Positions 45,901 to 56,400 of a stretch of 64,000 nucleotides of DNA are shown piece by piece. A program made the translations under genes and the position numbers. Origin of the DNA: Parachlorella kessleri (Eukaryota; Chlorophyta; Trebouxiophyceae; Chlorellales; Chlorellaceae); contig BBXU01001043.1 of NCBI GenBank assembly GCA_001598975.1, forward strand, positions 1 to 64,000, in the 5' to 3' direction. The notes beneath the pieces are model-generated. The model was not told where the DNA came from and did no database searches. It was given only the letters and a program-made list of their open reading frames with translations. Positions within the stretch are counted from its first letter, which is position 1; every line of letters starts with the position of its first letter.

Positions 45901-48900
45901 CTGGACACTTTCGAAGATGTAGCTGGATGCGCAGCGACAAGTGCACCATCGAGCCAAGGTAGCAGTTGCAGTCATGCTGCCAGCACGGGCAAAGCCCTCC
46001 CAGGAAGCAAAAGCGCTTCACAAACATACCATAGGGCAGGATGCCGTCGCTGGGTTTCACCCAGTCGTCGTTCCTGCCGGCCCGCCGCACGCCCCAGTGC
46101 AGCACGGGCGGCTCGGGCAGCGTCGAGGTGATGCGCACAGTGACAGGGGAGTCCTTGTTGCGCCGGTCAGCCTGCTCTACTGTCACCAGCAGCTCCGAGT
46201 CCTCACCGACGGAGTACAGCTGCGGCAAGGCAGGGCGAGACATGCTCTGTCACCGTGCACGAGCTGTCCTGGTATCCTTCCCATGGGGCGCCTTGCAGCC
46301 TCACGTTCTGTGGCAAGCACACAGAGAAGCTTGCACGCTTGTGCCGCCCACTACTTGTCACTACTTCCCATGCAGATCATTGGTGCAATCTGCTCTGATC
46401 AAGTGTCACACGCTGCAACCTGGCTCACCCGGTCCCACACAGTGTTCTCGTTGGACCTCGCCGCCCTAAGCAGCGGTGTGAGCGGCGTGTCCTTGGCCGG
46501 CTTCGCGTCCTTCATCAGAGGCGCATCACTGACCCGGTGGATCAGATCCAGCGGGTTGCGGCTTCGCATGCCCAGCGACTTGCCTACAACAGGCTGCGCC
46601 GGAGGCCGTGCCTTCGCGGGGGCAGGCGCGGCTGCCTGCTGCTGGTGCGGAGCTGCGGCTGGGGCTGGTGCAGGCGCGGGCGCCTTCAGTTCTTTCTCCA
46701 GGTCAGAAACGCTGGCTCCTGAGGACACCAGCAGGGTTGAGACAGAACATCGTCGGAGAGCCAACACCATGGGTTCAAGTCACATTGCCGGGATAGGGTC
46801 GCCAAAAGAGTTGCCGACTCCGCCCTACCAACGCCAATATCTACATAGTGCAGCGGCTTTTCCTCCAATGCACTGCCAGAAAGTTTTCTACTGCCCAGCA
46901 GACCCACCTGCCCTCAGCCGACCCTCCAAAGCGCGCTTGGCAGCCCCGCCAAAGTCAGCGCCATCTGGCTTGCCCGCCTGTTCCCACAGAATGTAGGCCT
47001 GGATGTTGATCTGCACCCCACCAAGCAGCGACACTGGTTGATGACATTGAGGGTCGGGTCATCGACAGCTTTATAACTGCTCTAGCAAAATGGCATCCCG
47101 CCACGTGACTGTGTCTGGGCAAGCAATCGAAGTATATCACAGCATTCGAGCACCTTCTCCTACCAAACCCCCCTGACCTGTGGAACTTGCCACTGCAAAT
47201 TAACAAACCTGAGCTGATGCCACGTGGTCGCACTTGTCCTTGTTGCTCTTACCGAAGAGGCAGTGGGCAGCAAACCACAGAGGTACAGCAGCATTAATAG
47301 CAGCGGGAAAGAGCAAGCCTCAGCTCCACACTCACCAACTCTTGCGGCAGTGATGGGAGGATGGAGGCCTGCTTGGCAGCTCCAGCTGCCCCGGCTTCAC
47401 GCAGCAAGTGGCCCGCCTGCTTCATGTAGTTCTGGTACTTGATCTCGCCTCGCGCGACGCGCCACAGCTCTTCCATGGGGACTGAGCGCCGCAGCAGCGT
47501 GGTCAGCTCCTGCAGGGAGTTGGCAGGGGAGAACTAGTCTCAGTGTGGTCAGCAAACAATCAGTGCAGGAGTGGTGGCCACCGGCCCTCCAGTCTTGGCT
47601 ACTGTACTACAAAGGCGCCGGCCTTGTCCCGTGCTTGCAGGGAAATGCAGCACATGATGCAGCCACGCGCAATGGCACTGTCTTCTAGCTGGGCTGCGGC
47701 TGCTGCCAAACCCACTGCAACTCAGCCAGCCCAGCACCCCCTGGGACAATACTGGCGTACAGCACCTTGATGGCAGTCTCATACTCGCGGTCTGCCTCCT
47801 CCTTTGAGCGGTGTGGGCACCCAGCCGCCTCCCACTTGATGTAAGCCCAGATGCCGCACAGCTCCTGCACAACTACGTGTGTGCTCCTTTGGCACCGCTT
47901 TGGTACCAACGCTCCCACGCACGGCTTTCAGTAGCTGCCTTTCGTCCCTTCCATCCCCGTACATCATGCAGCACCCGCAAGCTAGCAAGCCAGGTGAGAA
48001 ACCACACCAAGACATCCTTGAGCATGCAGGACATCCCTGCAATTGCCAAGCCTGACTTCAAATAGAACTCTACCAATGCCAGGGAATGCCATACCTGAGG
48101 CAGCTGCGGGATGCGGTCCAGTGGCAGCAGGGGGGCCACGGTGTTTTCACTGTCGCTCTCTCCTTGGTCATCGCTACCCGGCTGCCGCTGCTGCTGCAGC
48201 TCTGGCCGCAGCGGGATGTGGAAATTGCTGCCGTTGAGGTCATACCAGTTGCGGGTGGTCTCATCTTTCAGCACAAAGTTGAGGTAGTCAGATGCCTCGC
48301 CCCCAGCCAGGTGGATGCGCACCACCTGCTTGGCATGATACCCAGCCGTCGATACAGGTTGCATGTGTTGGAGTTAGTTGTAATAGCATGTCAGCCGCCC
48401 TTGAGACAGTAGGCTGGTGACTCCCACCATGAGCCATCTTCCAGTCGAGGTGTTCAATAGGTTGCTTGCGTGTGATTTGTACATGGAGGAACGACTGGGG
48501 GCTTTCACCGACATGAACAAGGAAGCTCGTGGGCGAACCAAACATTCCAGCAGGAGCCAGCTCGGACCTAATGCCACCCTACCTGCTGCCCATCACCATT
48601 CTCTGTAACAAAGGGCGTCTGCAGGGCACGGTTCTTGTAGTTGGCGGTGTCTGCAGGGCGCACGCTGTCGCCAGGCAGGCGCCAGCCGCCCTTGTAGTTC
48701 TCCCCGCCCTCGACGCCCCAGTGCAGAAGGATGCGCCCCTGCCGGTCGGTGGACACCGTGATTAGCTGCTCATCTCCGGTGGGATTCTGGACCTCGACCT
48801 GCAGGACGTTGAGGCGGCGCCACTTGGTTTCTCTTGAAATGCTGCTGGCATGTTGGGACCCTGGGCTCCCTCGATGGTTGCATGTATGTGTGGCCACAGT

Positions 48901-49266
48901 AAGACAAGACATTAAAGGACAACAAGGTTTGTTTTTGTTTCGTGAGTGTAGGAAACGCCAAGCAGTTCCGCCTACTGATAGAACCCAGCGGTACTTGGAC
49001 CAAAACCTTACCTTGACCGAGGTGTTGTTAGGCAGGCGGTACTGCTGCTGGAAAGTGTCAGTAGAGCTGGGTGCCTCCGGCGCTGCAACCGCAGTAACTA
49101 TGCGAGTGCGGAGAGCGCTGTACCGGGGCAGGGCTGGGTTGCCTGCAGTCAGGCCAAGCCAAGGGGCCAAGAACTTGTGACACGGGACAGTATGATGGAG
49201 TCTAGGAGGTCTGTAATCAGCACCAGTCCTCACCCTGTCTCCTGCGCCAGCTTGGGGCTGCTGCAT
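37000..49266 (-). CDS. GWD1: Alpha-glucan water dikinase, chloroplastic
   Basis: A 29-exon gene encodes 1500 residues. Exons run from 49266-49012, 48798-48583, 48325-48095, 47864-47766, 47509-47336, 47010-46908, 46718-46429, 46219-46030, 45783-45616, 45171-44969 ... to 37554-37475 and 37146-37000; all phases agree. It phosphorylates starch glucans (mainly C6) with ATP and water, which starts starch degradation at the granule surface. After a transit-like N-terminus come two CBM45 starch-binding modules (residues ~86-235 and ~457-640). WMEEWHQKLHNNTTPDD is a GWD signature. The phosphohistidine domain has H1101 in DVLSHLSVRARN. The C-terminal ATP-binding domain includes DVVGAKSRNLAALRGKLP, FRSDSNGEDLEGYAGAGLY and ends VITIVQSRPQM. 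Introns 19 (from 41268) and 21 (from 40186) must be GC-AG. The start is an ATG with an 85-codon exon; an upstream transit exon spliced to about 49142 is an alternative. Phosphoglucan dikinase is excluded by the CBM45 pair and the length. Confidence 0.97.
38828..38960. repeat. Local triplication of an exon-intron boundary in GWD
   Basis: Three units about 52-60 bp long share GCTCACCTTGAG-type starts and CCAACAGAACTCTC-type ends (near 38830, 38889 and 38941). The unit at 38941 carries the true end of exon 24. The unit at 38889 preserves an identical CTCAAG|GTGAGC decoy donor inside the intron. Confidence 0.85.
40537..40554. repeat. Poly-C tract of 18 bases
   Basis: A run of 18 C followed by GCGCGCGC, in intron 20 of the glucan water dikinase. 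On the gene strand it is poly-G, not a pyrimidine tract. Confidence 0.95.
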
Positions 49267-50554
49267 GTTGACCTAGCAGCCCAGGTCGTTGCAGAGCCGG
49301 CCTGCAGGCAGTAGACAAGGTTTGCTTCAGCAGACAAGCCAGATTGGGTGTAACGGTGGTCGGAGGCCTGCCACACAAGCCCACCTTGCAGCAGGGCGGC
49401 TCGATGACGCAGGCAGCAAAGCCTGCTTTACAGCAGCTTGTGACCGCATGGGAGGAAATTCCCTACAGATGCTGCAGCGATCGCCACCCCAAAGTGCCCG
49501 CAGGCAGGAATTGCAGACCAAAGCTGGTCAGAGAGCTCTGATCAAATCCACTCACGATGCAGCAGAGAACGAAAGTCCAGCTGTACGAGTCTTCTTATCC
49601 AAAAACCTTGGTTTGAAACAGCACTGCCTAGCTTTAGGGGAACCTTAAGCGAAGCTGTCTATTCTGGGCGAGGGGGGGTGCCAGAATGCCATTAATAGAG
49701 AAATAATTCCCAGAGGGGGCACGCAGCATCGGTATGAGACCCACTTCATGCCTGATCTCTTGACTCTTTGTATGTATCAGGATCATTTGTCTTGCTTAAT
49801 ATCAATTCATATGTTGCGCTCAATCACTCCATGACAGGGGACTGTAGAAACCGTGGTGGCTCTTCACAAAGAGAAAGGGAGGTGCATCACCGTCCAGCCT
49901 TACAAACTTCATCTGCCGACTCAGGAGGAATCCCAAGCTACCGGTACTGCCTGCCCTGCGGTTGAGGCGATTCAGGCACGAACAAGAACTTGGTAAACCG
50001 CGAAGATAGGGGTCCCACTTGCCTGCTGAACGGCCCAGAGGGTTTCAATAGACGCTACGGAAATAGCACAATAGGTGTCCAAGGTGAGGTGGCACATGAA
50101 GGGCGCCAAGTCCTGGGGGCTGCGTCTTGCGCAGCACTGCATGACAGCGTAAACTCGGCTTGGAGCTTTGCGCTGCCTGTAAGCACCAACGCTGCGAGCA
50201 ACGGGAAACCAGGCAGGCTCGGCGCAGCTTCGTGAGCCTCCAAGAGAGTGGCCTCGGACACGTCCCAATGTGATCGCCTTGTCCTTTTCCATTTTACCAC
50301 TGCACCACCGTGTTCTTCAGGAAGGGTTCATTGACCTACGGCCTACAAGTGCCAGGTACGCTCTATATGACCCCCACTCCTTTAGGCCCCCCGATGATCA
50401 GTGCAGGTTGTGATAGCCGCTGTGCCTGCAAGTGGTTGGCTAGGGAGGGGCAGGGAAGCTTGGTTGCAAGGAATGCAGGGGCACGTTTCGTTACACCCTT
50501 TTCGGTGCTGTGTTACTGAGATATGACATGTGCGGCCCCGTACGGGTTGCAGTT
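49267..50554. other. Divergent intergenic region between GWD and the small hydrophilic gene
   Basis: 1.29 kb expected to hold both promoters. A minus-strand open frame from ATG 50292 (MEKDKAITLGRVRGHSLGGS...) becomes transit-peptide-like (PVARSVGAYRQRKAPSRVYA). It could be an upstream GWD exon or a chance frame; I found no matching donor. No repeat or RNA gene is recognised. Confidence 0.4.
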
Positions 50555-52734
50555 ATGAGCAGGCCATTCTCACTGAGGCACAGTGGTCTGTCAGACCGGC
50601 AGCCTGCGGCGCAAGAGGCGGGTACGGTGTGGGCGTGGCTTCAAAATGTAGCATCCCTCACCCCGCCGCGTGTCAGTTGGCTTGCTTTAGGCAGGATGAA
50701 GTGTAGCGTGCATTGTCTGAAGAATGCGCGGCGGGGCATGTATCAGGACTGCTGCCTGCGGGGCGCTTGGCAGGAGGGCGCTCACCTGCCAGGCTGCCAA
50801 GCAGTTCTTTTTGTCCCAGCCGTCTCTAGGGGCGCCCAATTGCAGTGCAAGGGACGGGTGATTTGCCACATACACACGCCTTTCTGTCCTCCACTGTGCA
50901 GAGCTGAGCAACGACCAAGTAAACCAGCTGGCCACAACCATCATCGATGTAAGCACACTTGCCAGTGAAAAAAGTGTTATCTGAGCCACCTAGCAGCCAT
51001 TGGAAAACTTTGGGCGAGCTTTCAGGGGCTCACAGGCTGTCATTACTCTGGGCCCTGCACCAACTTCAGCAAAAGTTGTGAGAGTGTAGCAGCAGCTCCT
51101 GTTTGAGGAAGATTGGAGTTTGCCTTGGAGCTCAGCCTGGAAGTGCGTCATCCGGTAATTGCTACACTAGCTGTCCCTGTTTGCACTCATTCACCCATGC
51201 TACATGTCTGGCATTCGTAGAAAGCCTCTGACTATATTCTCCAAAAGGAAGAGGCTCGCCTGGGGCCTAAGGAGGAAGGCTACGATATCTCAGCCGCCGT
51301 CAACTCTGACCCGGAAGCCATGGCCAACAAGATGATCAAGGTAACTCCCATACTACCACTTGTACGTAGTATGGCATGGCAAGCATGTGAACCTTGGTGC
51401 TCTCTAGGATCCCCTTGAAGGGATCTGGGACTGAGATCACACAGCTTGCCAATCAGTCAAGTGACTACCCGCTGATGAGAGGTAAGCAAGCGTGGCAGCA
51501 AACCAGTGATGTTTTTGCCAGCTGGACCCAGGGCACTCTAGGAGATCTGAAGGCAGTTGCATAAAACCCAACTGTCTAGCCAGCTTGGGTCAAATGGAGC
51601 TGGGAAGCTCGTACTGCAGGAGGCTGCTAGGGAGATGGCTCGGGATGAGGGCAAGCACCACCACCCAGTGCACAGCGGCAGCGCCGCCTCTTGGGCGCAA
51701 GTGAGTACCTTGGGGCGCCCATCGTAATCTTAGTCACAAGCGCCACATGCTGTTGGCAGGCATCCACCAGTGGCTGCGACGGTGGCCCAAGAACGACTCG
51801 GAGGGAGTCCTTGCGCTGTTGATAAGATGGAGCAAGCCACAGTGGCGCTAGCAACTGACAGGTGACTGCAAGCCCATAGTGAAGCCGGTTTTAGGGACTC
51901 ATGATATGTTTGAATCTGCTGAGCTGCCTGACGCCTGGCGACCTGTCCTGCAGCGTGTCAAGGCCAAGAAGAAGGACCCAGAGTCCCTGGAGCACCAGGT
52001 GGCCGAGCGGGTGAGTGCAAGTAGGCGCAGTGCAGCTGTTGAATTTTCGGAGCATATCGAATGGCCAATTCGTGTTGCTGGCCTGGAGCTAGTGAAGCGG
52101 GTGTTTTTGGTTAAGGTGGCAGGCAATGCGATCAGAAAGGAGGTACAGGTGTACTGGGCTGACAGGAGTCTATGCAGTTATGCTTTCAAAGTTGTCCCCT
52201 GTCTCTCCATGCGTGGGCGCCAGCCAACGCTTTGCACACCTATGTGTGGTAAGTGGCAAGGGTTGACTGGCCAGCAGCACCTGGGGAAGCAGGCCTATGT
52301 CTATGGTATGTGGCAAGGGTTTGACTGGCCAGCAGCACCTGGGGGATGGTGATGAACTACAAGTTGGTATTTGTGGCCACCTGCCGCGTACCAGCGCATC
52401 CGATCTGGTGCTGTGACATGATTCTGGGAAGTCTCCATTGCCTGCATTTGAGGGCACTCTTCAACAATCAGAAATGCACTGCGTTGTTGCCCTGCAACTT
52501 TCCCCCCTGCAACGGAGGTTTCACCTGACCTTGTCATATCTCGTCATATCTCAACGTCAGCATGCATTGTACAAAATGCCTATCTAAGCCAATTCGCGGG
52601 TGACAATTACCTCCCATTGCCTGCAGGTGAAAGAGAAGCTCGAGGTCTCTCGCGACCGTGAGGGGGCAGGTCATCACATGTTTGTGGGGCCGGCAATGAA
52701 CTCAACAAGCATTGAGCATGGCAGGGGAGGCTAG
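50555..52734 (+). CDS. Small hydrophilic protein of unknown function
   Basis: Six exons in strict phase agreement (50555-50621, 50902-50948, 51221-51340, 51620-51700, 51954-52010, 52627-52734) encode 159 residues. It starts MSRPFSLRHSGLSDRQPAAQ, continues ELSNDQVNQLATTIIDKASD and EEGYDISAAVNSDPEAMANK, then has charged stretches (EAAREMARDEGKHHHPV, RVKAKKKDPESLEHQVAERV, KEKLEVSRDREGAG) and ends with a stop after HGRGG. It is strongly charged with few hydrophobic residues, no signal peptide or membrane segment, and probably helical or partly disordered. LEA-like stress proteins share this composition, but no diagnostic repeat is visible, so I assign no function. It is divergent from GWD and convergent with the lipase. 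The assembly rests on phase and splice motifs only, so single exons could be wrong. Confidence 0.65.
52247..52350. repeat. Tandem duplication of about 57 bp in an intron
   Basis: The unit GTGGCAAGGGTT-GACTGGCCAGCAGCACCTGGGG occurs twice (about 52252 and 52309), in the last intron of the small hydrophilic gene. A dispersed-repeat copy (52109-52170) lies just upstream. Confidence 0.85.
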
Positions 52735-53418
52735 AACGCTAAGAAGGTGCCTGTCGAGGTCCTTCTCCCAGTAAGAGCCAGGAGGGTCAAAGCCTTGCTG
52801 CTAGATCAGGGCTGCAGGTGACCCTCCTTCAAGTGTTTCCATACATTGCACAAGCCCTTCCAAGCCATCATGTGCTAGCATCCGTGCATGCAGCAAGTCC
52901 TCCCAAGCAGGCAGGAAGGCAGGCATCAGTGTTGCCCTGCAAGAAGTGGATGATAGGGAGGGTCTGTCCAGCAGTGTGCCGCTCCCAACCCTTGGTGGCC
53001 TGCTGGTATGTTGGTAATGGTTGTTTTTTGTTACACCGGTGTAGCCTCTCCCTGTGCATAGGCGGGCCAGTGCAAACACGAGTGCACAACCAGGCCATAA
53101 GCACAGCGCTCCGCCGCACAACAACATGTACACACAGATGACAATAACCATACCTGCAAATCCCACAAGGCTGCCAGGGCCGAGCAGCCCAATGCAAATC
53201 AACGTGCCTTACAAAGCAAGGGTGTTACAACGAACGTGCAGTGCAAGGGGACGCACGGGCAAGGGTACCAGGGAACAATCAGCAGAACCCTGCAATAGCG
53301 CAACGGTGCTTGAGCTCCAACAATACTCACAGCGCGCCCGTTGAAAAACGCTCGTCAGGCTAACAAGGAGTGCCTAGGCACCGAGCCGTAGAGTGGGCAT
53401 GAAGCGACAAAACTTGAT
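52735..53418. other. Convergent intergenic region
   Basis: 3' flanks of the small hydrophilic gene (+) and of the SDP1-like lipase (-). Reverse TGTAA motifs near 53209 and 53232 suit the lipase. No gene is recognised. Confidence 0.5.
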
Positions 53419-56400
53419 TTAGGAGGCAATGACGTCAAGCGCATTGTCGCTGGCTGCCGAGGCATATGTCCCCAGCAGTGCCATGTCCCTCCACATTGCC
53501 CCGCCCACCTCCAACCCTGCTGTCCGGGCCTGCTGCCGCCACTCCTGCTCCTGCTCACGGGACACTTGCCCCTGGTCCTGCCGCACAGCCTGCCCTTGCT
53601 GTCGTTTTGTTCGCGCACTGCCACAGTCAGCGAGCTGGCTGCTGCTGCTGCTGCTGGCAGACTCGCTGCCTCTGCCGCTACTGTAGCCACCTTGGACGGG
53701 CGTCGAGGGTGCTGCTGCCCCGAGCTCGGCTTCCACGGAAGCATCTCCTGGGGCGCCACCGCTCGTCGCTCGGCCCCCTTCAGGCGCTCCCTTGCCCGTC
53801 CCCAGCTTGTCAACGGCAGAGCGGCTTGCTGCGGCAGCTGCCTCTTCCAGTTTGTCAAGGGACCGTCTGGCCCTGGCTCTCAGGCTGGCAGCCTGCCCTT
53901 GGCGAAAGCCATGCTGCCTCTCCTCTTTTGCAACCTCCTCCTCATTGTCCTTCGCCTCCCCTACTGCAGAACAAGTTGAGAAGCTGGTGTGAGGTCGGTC
54001 CGCTAGGCTAGACTGGGAATCCATACTTGCATCTGATTGAAGGCACCGGCTGCACAACCTAGCAGGCATTACTCCCGCTGCTACCTGCTATGCCGACAAC
54101 CAGGCTCCGCCCGCCACAAGCTTCCCCAAAACCTCTCTGTTGGCCTGGCGCTTGCCAGCAGAGGGTCCATGCATGCCACTAGAGCTCTCATTCACTGCTC
54201 ACCCAGCCCGGGCAGGTGCAGCCACGAGGGCAGGGGCCGGCGGCTGAGCTGCAAGCCCTCATGCAGCCGCTGCGCACGAGATGCCGCCGTGAGCCCTCGC
54301 AGGCACTCATCAATGGCCACCTGTAATGGGCAGCGCCAGTCGTGCACTGAGTAGCAATGCCAGTCATGCAGTAAGTAGCACTGCCAGTCAACTAGTGAAT
54401 GACATCACCAGCCTTGCTTTGAGGTTTACAACTCATGAAGGAGGAAAGGTGTGAGCACTGCACCTATGACCACCTGCACGCCAGCACGATCAAATCGCTA
54501 CCAAGTGTCTCTGGGCGTCATGGCGCGTGTGCGCGATAGGCAATCATCAGTCGCAGAAACTCTTGGTGGAAGTGAAGTGGGATCCATTGCTGGAAAAATT
54601 GTCCTCCGGATTGGTGTCTGTAACTTCTTTTCCAACCTTGAAGGCTCCCATGAACCCCATGGGCGGCTGTCGCTTGAAGCGCAACAAGACAATCTGCTGG
54701 TTCAAAAGCCCACGTCTTCACACAGTAAAAGTAACTCCTAACCCTGCACTTCCGCCTACCTCAATGGCACAGCTAGCCTGGATGGCAGACAGCTTCTGCC
54801 AGGTTGCCACCCGCCCCTGCACCAGTCACGCTCAGCAGTCTTGAGGCGGAGCGACGACGGTACATCAGCAGCTGATACCGTGGTGTTTGAAGAAATACAA
54901 TGAACCGTGGCAAACTGGAAGGCTGACGTACTGTCCACTGACAGGACACCCAGACTCTTAGAGTATTTGTACACCCGGTCAAAGTGGGCAAGCCCACCCT
55001 TGCTTGGGATTTGGTACCTGCGTGCCCTCCAGACCTAGGGGCCGCCCCATGGTGTTGTCCCCACAGACAAACCAGACCCTGCTCCTGATAAGACACCTAG
55101 CAATTGCCAAGCCCAAGGAACCCAAGCACAGCACCCACACAGCTCCAACCTAAAAACGCCTGGACCCGGCAGCTGCCGCTTCTTGCCTGGCTCGAGGCTC
55201 CTCGCTCACGCCGGGCTAAGGAAAACAAAGCAAGCCGACGTGAAGCCAAGCGTGTGGGACCCACCTCCTGCATGGCTTTCCGCAGCTCTTGCTGTGTGAG
55301 GTTGAAGGAGGCGCGGCCAAAGGGCAGCACCCCATGGCTGAGCACCATGCTGATGTCGCCCTCCCAGGGCTGCTGGAAGGTGCTCAGGAAGTGGCTGCGA
55401 GGGAAGACGTACTGCAGCTGCCGGCACCTGCACGGGACAGATGCGCCACCAGGGAGTCTAGTATTGTACTGCACAAATTCAGCCACTGCGCATTCTCACC
55501 ACCCCTTCAAATGAGGTGGGTTGACGAGTGCTCCTTGTGCCGTCCTCTGCGCTGGCTGCTGCATTCTGGGGCAGCTCCACTGGCAGGCGATCTAATGTGG
55601 TGGCTTGCCACAAAGGCTCAGAGGGGACTAACAGCCAGTTGTAAGGCGGTCCAGCCGGCGGCCGGGGACTCACATGCAGCCCAAGGGACGCCGCTGCAGG
55701 GCTTGAAAGAGCTCAAAGCGCATGGGAAAAGCGGTTGACCAAGAAGACGCCATAATACATGCACATGAGATATCACAGTGAATACATCATAAAACCTAGT
55801 CTTAGCAGCAGCAGCAGCAGGCAGCGGCAGCCCCCTTGCCTGTGTTTGAACTCCTCCTCCATGAGGTGTCCCAGCCGGAAGGGCAGGGCATTGCGGGCCG
55901 CGATGAAAGGCAGCAGGTGCGGGTTGCACTGGCTGACGATGTAAAAGCAGCAGTTGAACATCTCCCTGCCAGGCAGCATGGGTAGCAGGGAGGTGGTGTG
56001 CATGGAAGAACGAGGGTGCCAGTGTGTTGGTCCCTTCCTCGGCAGACCTTTGGCCGACATTGCTTACGGTTTTCATCCATCCGCCATTTCACCATGAACA
56101 TAAACTGGCCTGGGGGCATGGCTTGGCAAGCATGTCCGATCGGCACACACAGCCGAAGTGACCAACTTTGCATCCACTGATTGCTTGCTCCACGGTTCCA
56201 GACTACTATTTACTCTCTACACAAACCCTCACCTGATGCCCTGCATCGGGAGGTCAGCCGAAATGGACCCATCGATCCACCGGCGGTGTGACAGGCTGTC
56301 CAGATCAGACGTGGCAGAGGCGGGAGGGTTGAGCCTGCATAAGAGGTGCCACAGCTTAGGAACTCCCTGACAGCGTACCATTCCTGGCCACATATACACA

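Noticed and set aside
45941..46996. 351-residue plus-strand open frame
   Set aside because: It is the complement of GWD exons 7 and 8. The minus strand encodes the recognisable CBM45 module.
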